From assembly GCA_934457145.1 (NCBI GenBank), contig CAKSHP010000001.1:1-64000 (forward strand): a stretch of 64,000 bases of DNA, read 5' to 3'. This document shows positions 32,823-40,026 of this stretch, piece after piece. The position numbers and the translations under genes are program-made. Each line of letters starts with the position of its first letter. The stretch's first letter is position 1. This DNA comes from an uncultured Clostridia bacterium. Lineage in GTDB: Bacteria; Bacillota; Clostridia; UBA1381; UMGS1253. The notes under the pieces were generated by a model, which made no database searches, had not been told where the DNA came from, and was given only the letters and a program-made list of their open reading frames with translations.

Positions 32823-33519
32823 ATGCGCTATAGTTACCGGTGCCTCACAGGGACTGGGTTTGAATTTGGTGAAGGAAGGCATAAAAAGAGGCTATAGGGT
32901 GTATGCGCTTGATTTAAAAATCAGTGATGATTTGAAAGCTTTGGGGAGCGAAAGCTGCATTGTATATGACTGTGACATAACAGATGATCAATCTGTCGAG
33001 ATGTGTAAAAGAAAGATTTGCAAAAATTGCGGCAGCATTGATATACTGTTTAACAATGCCGGCATATGGCTTGATGTTAAGCGAATGACACTTGATGATC
33101 CGGAATTTGATTTTGACGCAGTTTTTAAACAGTTTAATGTAAATGCAGTGGGTATGCTTAAAATGTCAAGAGCTTTTATTAAACTTATTTTAAATTCAGA
33201 AGTAAAATGTATGATTAATATTTCTTCCGAAGCGGGTTCAATCGGTGACTGCTGGCGCAAGGGAGAGTATGGGTATTGTATGTCAAAGGCGGCGCAGAAC
33301 ATGGCATGTGCAATCATGAAAAACGCATATCCCGATATAACCTTTTATTCCATACATCCGGGTTGGATGGTAACGCCGCAGGGAATGGCGGGAGCGGATG
33401 AAAATTCAAAACCTACGCAGAATCCGGCCGATACGGCAGAAAAACTTTATGATATGGCTGAAAGAAAAACATCAAAATACACTTACTGCGATTTTAACGC
33501 AAACAAATTAAACTACTGA
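32812..33519 (+). CDS. Short-chain dehydrogenase/reductase
   Basis: A 235-aa Rossmann-fold oxidoreductase. IVTGASQGLGLNLV (about 8-21) binds NAD(P), LFNNAGIW (about 80) is the NNAG motif, and the catalytic Ser and Tyr-Lys are in INISSEAGSIG and YCMSKAAQ. GTG at 32812 (GGAG 9 nt upstream) or the adjacent ATG at 32815 is the start; both overlap the ADH stop. The pair may carry out two successive oxidations of one substrate. Followed by a strong terminator. Confidence 0.9.
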   Translation: MMSKCAIVTGASQGLGLNLVKEGIKRGYRVYALDLKISDDLKALGSESCIVYDCDITDDQSVEMCKRKICKNCGSIDILFNNAGIWLDVKRMTLDDPEFDFDAVFKQFNVNAVGMLKMSRAFIKLILNSEVKCMINISSEAGSIGDCWRKGEYGYCMSKAAQNMACAIMKNAYPDITFYSIHPGWMVTPQGMAGADENSKPTQNPADTAEKLYDMAERKTSKYTYCDFNANKLNY

Positions 33520-33526
33520 TAAACAA

Positions 33527-33559
33527 ATGCCGCTTAGTAAAAATAATACTAAGCGGCAT
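33527..33559 (+). terminator. Terminator after the dehydrogenase operon
   Basis: A 13-bp perfect inverted repeat (ATGCCGCTTAGTA and its complement, 7-nt loop), flanked by AAACAA and TGTTTG, which extends pairing. It lies between converging genes and may serve both. Confidence 0.85.
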
Positions 33560-33634
33560 TGTTTGCTGTTTTACGATAATTAAATATGTGATTTATTTGT
33601 ATTGCGAATTTAGCATTGGCTTTAAAAAATAAAT

Positions 33635-34678
33635 TTAATTTAAATCATACATATAAGAGCCTTTGTCGCGCAGAACATGCAGATTGTCAAGCGATGCGCC
33701 CGTGCCCTTTGCAACGCAGCAGAGCGGGTCTTCTGCCAGATACACTTTAATTCCCGTTTTCTCCATCAAAAGCTTGTCAAGTCCGTAAATCATGGAGCCG
33801 CCGCCTGTCATAACGATGCCGTTTTCGGAAATATCGCCGACAAGCTCGGGAGGAGTGCGCTCTAAAACGTAGTGTACGGCATCAACAATCTGAGTTGCAA
33901 CCTCATCTAATGCTTCGCGGATTTCTTCGGATGAAACAACCAGCGTTGTGGGAAGTCCGGAGATAAGCGAGCGTCCTCTGATTTCAAGGGTTTTTTCTTC
34001 GTCCATTTTATAAACGCTTCCGATTTGCTTTTTAAGCTCCTCTGCTGTGCGGTCGCCTATAACGGCGCTGTATTTTTTGCGGATATGCTTTACGATTGCT
34101 TCGTCAAACTTATCGCCGGCAACCTTTATGGAGTTGCTCACAACAGTACCGCCGAGAGAAATTACGGCGATATCGCTTGTGCCGCCGCCGATATCAACAA
34201 CCATACTGCCGCAAGCCTGACTTATGTCTATTCCGGCGCCGATTGCGGCTGCGATAGGTTCTTCTATAAGGTAGACATGTCTGCCGCCTGCCTGGGTTGT
34301 CGCGTCGATTACGGCGCGTTCTTCAACTTCTGTTACTCCGCTCGGAACGCAGACCATTATTTTCGGTTTGAAGAGTCTGTTTTTAGTTACTTTGCGAATA
34401 AAATATTTAAGCATCATTTCCGTTGTTGAATAATCGGAAATAACGCCGTCGCGCAGCGGTCTTACCGCAACGATGTTTCCGGGTGTTCTTCCGAGCATTT
34501 TCTGAGCTTCCTCGCCCACTGCATATAATTTTCCCGTATCTTTATCAATTGCCACAACGCTCGGCTCGCACAAAACGATGCCTTTATCTTTAACGTGAAC
34601 AAGAACCGACGCCGTTCCGAGGTCGATTCCTATATCGCTTGTCCCGAATAAATTTCTTATTTTATCAAAAAAACTCAT
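33635..34678 (-). CDS. mreB: MreB/Mbl actin-like cell-shape protein
   Basis: A 347-aa actin-fold ATPase that forms filaments under the membrane and directs wall synthesis. DIGIDLGTASVLVHV (about 15-29) is the phosphate-1 loop, EEPIAAAIGAGIDI and VVDIGGGTSDIAVISLGG (phosphate-2, about 160-178), and IVMTGGGSMIYGLDKLL the adenosine motif. The start FFDKIRNLFGTSD is a typical membrane-binding amphipathic helix. No mreC or mreD is next to it, which fits Mbl or MreBH paralogs as well as MreB. It is divergent from galU. Confidence 0.95.
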   Translation of the reverse strand: MSFFDKIRNLFGTSDIGIDLGTASVLVHVKDKGIVLCEPSVVAIDKDTGKLYAVGEEAQKMLGRTPGNIVAVRPLRDGVISDYSTTEMMLKYFIRKVTKNRLFKPKIMVCVPSGVTEVEERAVIDATTQAGGRHVYLIEEPIAAAIGAGIDISQACGSMVVDIGGGTSDIAVISLGGTVVSNSIKVAGDKFDEAIVKHIRKKYSAVIGDRTAEELKKQIGSVYKMDEEKTLEIRGRSLISGLPTTLVVSSEEIREALDEVATQIVDAVHYVLERTPPELVGDISENGIVMTGGGSMIYGLDKLLMEKTGIKVYLAEDPLCCVAKGTGASLDNLHVLRDKGSYMYDLN

Positions 34679-34999
34679 TTGCGTTCCTCCCCAAAAAGAT
34701 TATATAAACACACATAATAATCCATAATACATCTATCATATTTAATTATATACCAAAACAGATTTTTGTCAAGAAAAAAATATTGCCGAAATAAGAAATA
34801 TAGAAAAAATGCGCCAAAAATCTGACTTTGGCAAAAAAAATAAAAAATATATTTACTTTTTTCAAAAAAGTTGGTAAAATATATGTGTAATATTTTATTT
34901 GAAAAGCAAAATACAATTATTTTTAATGCGCTTACCGGTCTGCGGTAAGAAAAAAGTATAAATTAAATTTTGCAGACAGAAAGGTTATGTGAAAGTGAT

Positions 35000-35869
35000 A
35001 TGAAAGTACGTAAAGCGGTTATACCTGCGGCGGGCCTCGGAACAAGATTTTTGCCGGCAACAAAAGCAATGCCCAAAGAAATGCTTCCGATTGTTGACAC
35101 ACCGACAATTCAGTATATTATAGACGAAGCGGTTAAAAGCGGAATAGAAGATATTATTGTTGTTACGGGAAGAACAAAAAGAGCGATTGAAGATCATTTC
35201 GACAAAGCGTATGAGCTTGAAACAGAGCTTGCAAAGCACGGCAAAGACGAGCTTTTAAAAGTGGTGTCGGATATTTCAAACATGGCAAATATTTATTATG
35301 TGCGCCAGAAAGAGGCAAAGGGTTTGGGACATGCGATACACTGTGCAAAAACTTTTATAGGCAACGAACCGTTTGCAGTGCTTTTAGGCGACGATATCGT
35401 TAAGGCAAAAAAGCCGTGTCTTGCGCAGATGATAGAGAAGTTTGATCAGTGCCAGTCAAGCGTGCTCGGCGTTCAGCGCGTTGCACACAGCGAGGTTTCA
35501 AAGTACGGAATTATCGATGCAAATAAGATAGAAGATCGGTTCTACAAGGTTAATGATTTAACCGAAAAGCCCGCACCGGAGGATGCGAAAAGCGATATTG
35601 CGATTTTGGGAAGATATATTATAACGCCCGAAATATTTAACTGCATTGAAAACACTGCGCCGGGAACCGGCGGCGAAATTCAGCTTACGGACGCTTTAAA
35701 GCTTTTGGGCGGGAAAGAAGATATTTTTGCTTATGATTTTGAAGGCAGACGCTATGACGTCGGAAACCGTATGGGATTTTTGGAGGCAACGGTTGAGTTT
35801 GCGCTCGACAGAAGCGATTTGCACGACGAATTTTTAAGCTATATTAAAAAGATTGTTTCTCTTTATTAA
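35000..35869 (+). CDS. galU: UTP-glucose-1-phosphate uridylyltransferase
   Basis: A 289-aa nucleotidyltransferase making UDP-glucose for wall teichoic acids, glycolipids and exopolysaccharide. AVIPAAGLGTRFLPATKAMPKEMLPI (starting at residue 6) is the nucleotide-binding and activation motif, LLGDDIV (about 129) holds the metal Asp, and EKPAPEDAKSDIAILGRYI plus GGEIQLTDAL follow. ATG at 35000 is chosen as homology begins there; the longer frame starts with a TTG ten codons upstream. The Shine-Dalgarno is weak (AAGTGAT). Followed by a GC-rich hairpin. Confidence 0.96.
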   Translation: MKVRKAVIPAAGLGTRFLPATKAMPKEMLPIVDTPTIQYIIDEAVKSGIEDIIVVTGRTKRAIEDHFDKAYELETELAKHGKDELLKVVSDISNMANIYYVRQKEAKGLGHAIHCAKTFIGNEPFAVLLGDDIVKAKKPCLAQMIEKFDQCQSSVLGVQRVAHSEVSKYGIIDANKIEDRFYKVNDLTEKPAPEDAKSDIAILGRYIITPEIFNCIENTAPGTGGEIQLTDALKLLGGKEDIFAYDFEGRRYDVGNRMGFLEATVEFALDRSDLHDEFLSYIKKIVSLY

Positions 35870-35881
35870 AAATAAAAAAGT

Positions 35882-35903
35882 GCGCCGCCGAAAAAGGCGG
35901 CGC
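35882..35903 (+). terminator. Hairpin after galU
   Basis: GCGCCGCC and GGCGGCGC arms, 8-bp perfect, loop GAAAAA, then AGGCATTTT. The weak T-run may allow partial readthrough into hslO. Confidence 0.7.
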
Positions 35904-35946
35904 AGGCATTTTAGCAAAAAACAAAAGAAAGGCTACGGAGATTATT

Positions 35947-36837
35947 ATGGCAGATACTATACTCAGGGCAATAAATACCGACGGCACTATCAGAATTTTT
36001 GCCGCAGATACGACAGAGCTTGTAAACCGCGCGGTTCAAATTCATAAAACCTACCCTACCCCGACGGCGGCGCTCGGCAGACTTTTAACCGCGGCATCAA
36101 TGATGGGCGTTATGTTAAAAGGCGAAAACGATACTATTACACTTCGGATTAAAGGCGACGGTCCTATAGGAGGAGTGATTGCAGTCGGAAACTCTTTGGG
36201 AAACGTTAAAGGATATGTTATAAATCCGACAGCCGAGGTTGAGCATAAATACCCCGGAAAGCTTGACGTTGGCAAAGGGATAGGAAAAGGAACGCTCAGC
36301 GTTATATGTGACCTTGGGTTAAAAGAGCCATACTGTGCGCAAACGGAGCTTGTTTCGGGAGAAATTGCAGAGGATATAACGGCGTATTATGCAATAAGCG
36401 AGCAAACGCCTTCAGCTGTGGCGCTCGGAGTGCTTGTTGATAAAGACGGCTCGGTTATAAAAGCCGGAGGATTTATTTTGCAGCTTATGCCGGGCAGCAC
36501 GGACGAAACGGCAAAAAAGCTTGAAGAAAATCTTTCAAAGCTTGAAAGCGTTACAACCATGCTTTCCAAAAACATGAGCTTAGAGGACATTATTTTTGCG
36601 GTAACGAGCGGATTTGATATGTTTATAAACAACAAAGACGTGTGCCATCCGCAGTATAAATGCGATTGCAGCCGCGAACGCGTGGAACGTGCGTTAATAA
36701 GCATGGGTAAAAAAGAGATGCAGTCGCTTATCGACGATCAGAAAACGGCCGAGCTTACCTGTCAGTTTTGTGATAAAGTTTATAACTTTTCCGAAGATGA
36801 GCTGAAAAATCTTTTAAAAAGCTGTACAAAAGATTAA
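35947..36837 (+). CDS. hslO: Hsp33 redox-regulated chaperone
   Basis: A 296-aa holdase switched on by oxidation. The N-terminal domain (DTILRAINTDGTIRIFAADTTELV, TYPTPTAALGRLL) and the long middle match the family. The C-terminal zinc module (about 235-285) has Cys-X-Cys in YKCDCSRERV and Cys-X2-Cys in LTCQFCDKVYNF, the four ligands that form disulfides. ATTTTAGCAAAAAACAAAAGAAAGG precedes the ATG. It is placed before the tRNA cluster. Confidence 0.96.
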   Translation: MADTILRAINTDGTIRIFAADTTELVNRAVQIHKTYPTPTAALGRLLTAASMMGVMLKGENDTITLRIKGDGPIGGVIAVGNSLGNVKGYVINPTAEVEHKYPGKLDVGKGIGKGTLSVICDLGLKEPYCAQTELVSGEIAEDITAYYAISEQTPSAVALGVLVDKDGSVIKAGGFILQLMPGSTDETAKKLEENLSKLESVTTMLSKNMSLEDIIFAVTSGFDMFINNKDVCHPQYKCDCSRERVERALISMGKKEMQSLIDDQKTAELTCQFCDKVYNFSEDELKNLLKSCTKD

Positions 36838-36954
36838 AAAGTGAGAATATTAAAGAAAAACTGAAAAAACGAAAAATAAAGTTAGAAATAATTGAATAGA
36901 TTTGCAAAACATTCTGAAAAGCGAAAAAATCCAGAAAAACGCCGTTTTTTTTTC

Positions 36955-36983
36955 TTGACAAAAGTGATATTTTTTTGTATAAT
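36955..36983 (+). promoter_or_regulatory. Consensus promoter of the tRNA cluster
   Basis: TTGACA (36955-36960), 17 bp, TATAAT (36978-36983), 32 bp upstream of tRNA-Val. Confidence 0.9.
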
Positions 36984-37014
36984 AGACCATGTCGTTTGAA
37001 AAGAGCGGCAAAAT

Positions 37015-37090
37015 GGGAGTATAGCTCAGCTGGGAGAGCATCTGCCTTACAAGCAGAGGGTCACAGGTTCGAGCCCTGTTACTCCCACCA
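37015..37090 (+). tRNA. tRNA-Val (anticodon UAC)
   Basis: A 76-nt cloverleaf: acceptor GGGAGTA with TACTCCC, anticodon loop CTTACAA, T arm GGTTCGAGCCC, encoded CCA. First of five tRNA genes. Confidence 0.97.
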
Positions 37091-37094
37091 TTTT

Positions 37095-37171
37095 GGCCCG
37101 GTAGTTCAGTTGGTTAGAACGCCAGCCTGTCACGCTGGAGGTCGTGGGTTCGAACCCCATCCGGGTCGCCA
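37095..37171 (+). tRNA. tRNA-Asp (anticodon GUC)
   Basis: A 77-nt cloverleaf: acceptor GGCCCGG with CCGGGTC, anticodon loop CTGTCAC, discriminator G and encoded CCA, 4 bp after tRNA-Val. Confidence 0.97.
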
Positions 37172-37218
37172 AATCACTTTTTTAGTGAGTAGCTGCTGTG
37201 ATGTATCACGGTAGGTAC

Positions 37219-37294
37219 GCCTCTGTAGCTCAGTCGGTAGAGCAAGGGACTGAAAATCCCTGTGTCGATGGTTCGATTCCGTCCGGAGGCACCA
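37219..37294 (+). tRNA. tRNA-Phe (anticodon GAA)
   Basis: A 76-nt cloverleaf: acceptor GCCTCTG with CGGAGGC, anticodon loop CTGAAAA, encoded CCA. Confidence 0.97.
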
Positions 37295-37301
37295 AAGCTA
37301 T

Positions 37302-37376
37302 GCGGGAGTGGCTCAGTGGTAGAGCGTCACCTTGCCAAGGTGAACGTCGCGAGTTCGAATCTCGTCTTCCGCTCCA
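37302..37376 (+). tRNA. tRNA-Gly (anticodon GCC)
   Basis: A 75-nt cloverleaf: acceptor GCGGGAG with CTTCCGC (one G·U), anticodon loop TTGCCAA, encoded CCA. Confidence 0.96.
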
Positions 37377-37380
37377 TTTT

Positions 37381-37417
37381 AATACAAAAAGGTGCATATT
37401 ATTGCACCTTTTGTATT
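37381..37417 (+). terminator. Hairpin between tRNA-Gly and tRNA-Cys
   Basis: AATACAAAA-GGTGCA and TGCACC-TTTTGTATT arms form a long stem after tRNA-Gly. It may end the first four tRNAs' transcript or mark processing. Confidence 0.7.
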
Positions 37418-37442
37418 AGAATATATAACAGAAAGAATTTAT

Positions 37443-37516
37443 GGCGCCATAGCCAAGTGGTAAGGCACGGGTCTGCAACACCCTCACCCCCAGTTCAAGT
37501 CTGGGTGGCGCCTCCA
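37443..37516 (+). tRNA. tRNA-Cys (anticodon GCA)
   Basis: A 74-nt cloverleaf: acceptor GGCGCCA with TGGCGCC, anticodon loop CTGCAAC, encoded CCA. Confidence 0.97.
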
Positions 37517-37553
37517 AAAAATCGACAAGTACGGTTAGTGCTTGTCGATTTTT
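37517..37553 (+). terminator. Terminator after tRNA-Cys
   Basis: AAAAATCGACAAG and CTTGTCGATTTTT arms (13 bp), nearly the same as the tRNA-Lys terminator. Confidence 0.9.
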
Positions 37554-37653
37554 GCTTATTACCTCTTTACTAGTCACTCTTCACTAACATTTGTCGATTT
37601 TTTGGAAAGTAAAAAGTAAAAGTGAAGAAGTGAAGAAGTGAGGTGCAAACTCG
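37517..37653 (+). repeat. tRNA-3'-flanking repeat, copy at tRNA-Cys
   Basis: After the terminator come ATTACCTCTTTACTAG, TCACTCTTCACTAAC, a second TCGATTTTTTGGAAAGTA segment, the AGTGAAGAAGTGAAGAAGTGA tract and AGGTGCAAACTCG (37641-37653). The same blocks in the same order lie beside tRNA-Lys at 23708-23880. The rest of the gap to 37781 has no supportable gene. Confidence 0.7.
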
Positions 37654-37781
37654 CAGGGGTGAGTTTGGATTTAAAAAAGTTATTAAATATTGCAAACTAA
37701 AAATGCACATGAAAATAAAAAAATAAACCGAGGCTGCGGCAAAATGTTTTACCGCGGCCTCGGTTTTATTAGTGCGAAAAA

Positions 37782-38114
37782 TCAAAATACAACAACCAAA
37801 AGCATTTTAAAGTTTTCCTCACCGTACACGGCATGAGGATGTTTTGCAGGCATTATAATCGATTCGCCGCTGCAAAGGAAATATTCTTTTTCATCAATTG
37901 TGATTTTGCCTTTGCCGTCCAGGCAAGTTACAAATGCATCGCCGCCGGATTCGTGCGAGCTGATTTCTTCGCCTTTTGAAAATGCAAATAATGTGATGCT
38001 TACGTTTGCATTTTGCACAAGCGTTTTGCTGACGATCTGCCCGTCCTGGTACGAAACCTGTTCTTTTAGTTTTAATACTTCGGCTTTGTTTATATTTTTC
38101 ATAATCTCTTTCAT
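37782..38114 (-). CDS. Cupin-domain protein
   Basis: A 110-aa single-domain beta-barrel. The two cupin motifs are visible: GEEISSHESGGDAFVTCLDGKG (about 47-68, His and Glu/Asp metal positions) and GESIIMPAKHPHAVYGEE (about 80-97, with HPHAV). Such small cupins bind metal or a small ligand; the substrate is unknown. ATG at 38114 is chosen because GGAG, supplied by the dispersed repeat, lies 6 nt upstream; the longer frame runs into the repeat. A mini-frame inside the repeat (MAAEWRFL) ends TGA overlapping this ATG, as ATGA. Confidence 0.88.
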   Translation of the reverse strand: MKEIMKNINKAEVLKLKEQVSYQDGQIVSKTLVQNANVSITLFAFSKGEEISSHESGGDAFVTCLDGKGKITIDEKEYFLCSGESIIMPAKHPHAVYGEENFKMLLVVVF

Positions 38115-38118
38115 AAAA

Positions 38119-38570
38119 ATCTCCATTCCGCCGCCATGCGTCGGCAAAAAATAAAGTAAAGGAATTCTCTTACCCACATGGCAAGGAATGATAAGAGATT
38201 TTTTTGTCCATGTGCGTTTTTAAAGGCAAAGCCTTTAAAAAAATTCGCACGGACTAATTAAAACCGCCGGAGGCAAGCGCGAAAGGCTTTTCGCGTTTGA
38301 TCTCCATTCCGCCGCCATGCGTCGGCAAAAAATAAAGTAAAGGAATTCTCTTACTCACAGGCAAGGAATGATAAGAGATTTTTTTGTCCATGTGCGTTTT
38401 TAAAGGCAAAGCCTTTAAAAAAATTCGCACGGACTAATTAAAACCGCCGGAGGCAAGCGCGAAAGGCTTTTCGCGTTTGATCTCCATTTTGCCGCCATGC
38501 ACCGGCAAAAAATAATAAATTGATCTTTCTTATTTGCAGGGCAATAAAAGTTTATTGTATGTGTTAAGGC
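38119..38570 (-). repeat. Tandem RBS-ending repeats upstream of the cupin gene (two full, one degenerate)
   Basis: Units start (plus coordinates) at 38119, 38300 and 38480, periods 181 and 180 bp. The first two are nearly identical and the third decays after about 90 bp. In minus orientation each has hairpin CGCGAAA-AGCC-TTTCGCG, the GTCCGTGCG/CGCAC-GGAC long hairpin, the CTCTTATC/TAAGAG hairpin, and a tail GCATGGC (38139-38133 in the gene-proximal unit) before GGCGGAATGGAG. In the gene-proximal unit the loop is GCCATGT (38182-38176), pairing with the tail. In the middle unit the loop has lost a base (GCC-TGT), and in the third a mismatch remains. Together with tmRNA processing sequence these fill 38115-38629. 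Confidence 0.9.
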
Positions 38571-38595
38571 AAAGCAATGTTTTCGACAAAAAGGC

Positions 38596-38625
38596 AAAAA
38601 GCAGTCAAACACACTTTGCTTTGAC
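38596..38625 (-). terminator. Terminator of tmRNA
   Basis: On the minus strand GTCAAA and TTTGAC arms close a 10-nt loop just after the tmRNA CCA, then TGCTTTTT. Confidence 0.65.
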
Positions 38626-38629
38626 GTTG

Positions 38630-38977
38630 TGGTGGAGGCGGCGAGAGTCGAACTCGCGTCCGAAAACATATTCACACAGGCATCTCCGGGTGCAGTTTGT
38701 GATTAAAATTCCCTTAGCCGCAAGCTCACAAACAACCTTGCCGCCTCGGTAGCTTCATTAGTCATGTCCGGCGCAAAGCTTAACCGGATCACGTTCACTG
38801 CAAAATGACGCCCTGTCCAAAGCTGCAGTCTTCTTTGGCAGAACGGCCGCCTTTAATTAGGCAGCGTAAGCTAAATTATCGTTAGCGTTTATATTTAAAA
38901 ATTTGGGCTTTTAAAGTGGCGCCCGCCACTACCCGCTTCCCGAGCTTCAACATCCCCGTCGAAACCGGTACGCCCCC
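38630..38977 (-). ncRNA. ssrA: Transfer-messenger RNA
   Basis: A 348-nt tmRNA on the minus strand. 5' end GGGGGCG pairs with CGCCTCC before the encoded CCA, and the T arm is GAGTTCGACTCTCGCC. The tag frame at 38886-38857 reads A-N-D-N-L-A-Y-A-A then stop, the clostridial type, so the full tag is (A)ANDNLAYAA. It rescues stalled ribosomes with SmpB, encoded 100 bp upstream on the same strand. It has its own promoter, and a GCATTAAA/TTTAATGC leader stem (38995-39038) begins near the start site and must be removed to make the mature 5' end. Confidence 0.97.
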
Positions 38978-39042
38978 ATATATTCAGATTTTTGGCATTA
39001 AAAAGCCGGATACAATACCGGATTGGAATCTTTAATGCCTAA

Positions 39043-39070
39043 AGTATAACACATATTTTTCATATGTCAA
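39043..39070 (-). promoter_or_regulatory. Promoter of tmRNA
   Basis: Minus-strand TTGACA (39070-39065), 16 bp, TATACT (39048-39043), overlapping the end of smpB spacing region. Confidence 0.8.
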
Positions 39071-39077
39071 TACCAAA

Positions 39078-39542
39078 CTAATATTTTTGCCGCATTGCGC
39101 GCTCTATATCGCGTTTTGCATCTTTTTTTGCAGCGTCGGCGCGCTTATCGTAAAGCTTTTTGCCTTTGCACACTGCAAGCTCCACTTTAACCTTTGAATT
39201 TTTAAGATAGACCGAAAGAGGAATAAGAGAATACCCCATCTGTGCGGTAACACCTATAAGCTTTCTTATTTCATAGCGATGCATTAAAAGCTTTCGCACT
39301 CTTAAAGGATCTTTATTAAATATGTTTCCCTTTTCATAAGGACTTATATGCATGCCATGCACAAACACTTCCGCATTTTTGTCTATTCCGGCATATGAAT
39401 CTTTTAAGTTAACGCTGCCTTGACGCACAGACTTTACCTCTGTGCCGAAAAGCTCAATACCTGCTTCATAAGTATCTTCTATAAAATAGTCATGACGGGC
39501 TTTTTTGTTTTGCGCTATAATTTTTACGCCGCTGCTTTTCAT
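39078..39542 (-). CDS. smpB: tmRNA-binding protein SmpB
   Basis: A 154-aa partner of tm[38 protein letters not shown] is the conserved N-terminus, then SYAGI and HISPYEKGN. The basic tail [27 protein letters not shown] inserts in the mRNA channel. ATG at 39542 is chosen because AAAGGAA is about 9 nt upstream and homology begins here. Adjacent to ssrA, the usual arrangement. Confidence 0.97.
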   Translation of the reverse strand: MKSSGVKIIAQNKKARHDYFIEDTYEAGIELFGTEVKSVRQGSVNLKDSYAGIDKNAEVFVHGMHISPYEKGNIFNKDPLRVRKLLMHRYEIRKLIGVTAQMGYSLIPLSVYLKNSKVKVELAVCKGKKLYDKRADAAKKDAKRDIERAMRQKY

Positions 39543-39843
39543 AATGCAAAAATTCCTTTCAAATTCATATGCTAAGTTCAAATTAATATTATTTTATCAC
39601 ACTTTGCTTAAAAATTCAAGGTTTTAAACATATTTATTTTAATTATTCCCATGTTGATGCGGTTTATATACAAAAATGAAATTTGAAATTTTAACAAAAG
39701 CAATATCTGTAATTTTAAACGCTGTCTGCGGCGTGAAAATATATCATAAAAAGTGTATTTTTTCAAGATAAAAGTCTTATAAATTATTTTTTTTAACATT
39801 AATTTGTGCTATGCTATAAGAAGCTTGAAAATTTAAATTTAAA

Positions 39844-39874
39844 GAGGAGGTTATATGAAATGAGTAAAAAATAA
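39844..39874 (+). other. Strong ribosome site followed by a 2- to 4-codon frame
   Basis: GAGGAGG (39844-39850) is followed at normal spacing by ATG AAA TGA (39855), with a second overlapping ATG giving MSKK then TAA (39860-39874). A TTAACA/TATAAG promoter-like pair is upstream. It is either a minimal leader peptide or the remnant start of a lost gene. The rest of 39543-39925 is A/T-rich and without supportable genes. Confidence 0.4.
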
Positions 39875-39925
39875 AAGAAATTAATACAAAATAAACAAAC
39901 ATTTACACAAATTATTAAAAATCTA

Positions 39926-39954
39926 TAGACAAAATCAAAAACGTATGATATAAT
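39926..39954 (+). promoter_or_regulatory. Promoter of the 779-aa and SGNH secreted protein genes
   Basis: TAGACA (39926-39931), 17 bp, TATAAT (39949-39954), giving a leader of about 65 nt before 40027 with an AAAGGAGAC site. Confidence 0.8.
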
Positions 39955-40026
39955 TAAAACAAATGCAGTCTGCCGTGCGGGAAAAGATAAAACGGAGGCT
40001 GAAAAAAAATAAAAGGAGACGAAAAA

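Noticed and set aside
37381..37417. CRISPR-like or phage attachment site near the tRNA cluster
   Set aside because: The repeats are single hairpins and a two-copy element, with no spaced identical repeats, integrase or cas gene in the window.
36975..37573. Several short frames across the tRNA cluster
   Set aside because: They only read through tRNA genes (for example the WEYSSAGRASALQAEGHRFEP text is typical tRNA translation).
38415..38675. 86-codon frame across the cupin repeat array and the tmRNA 3' end
   Set aside because: It overlaps tmRNA and repeat units and has no ribosome site or homology.
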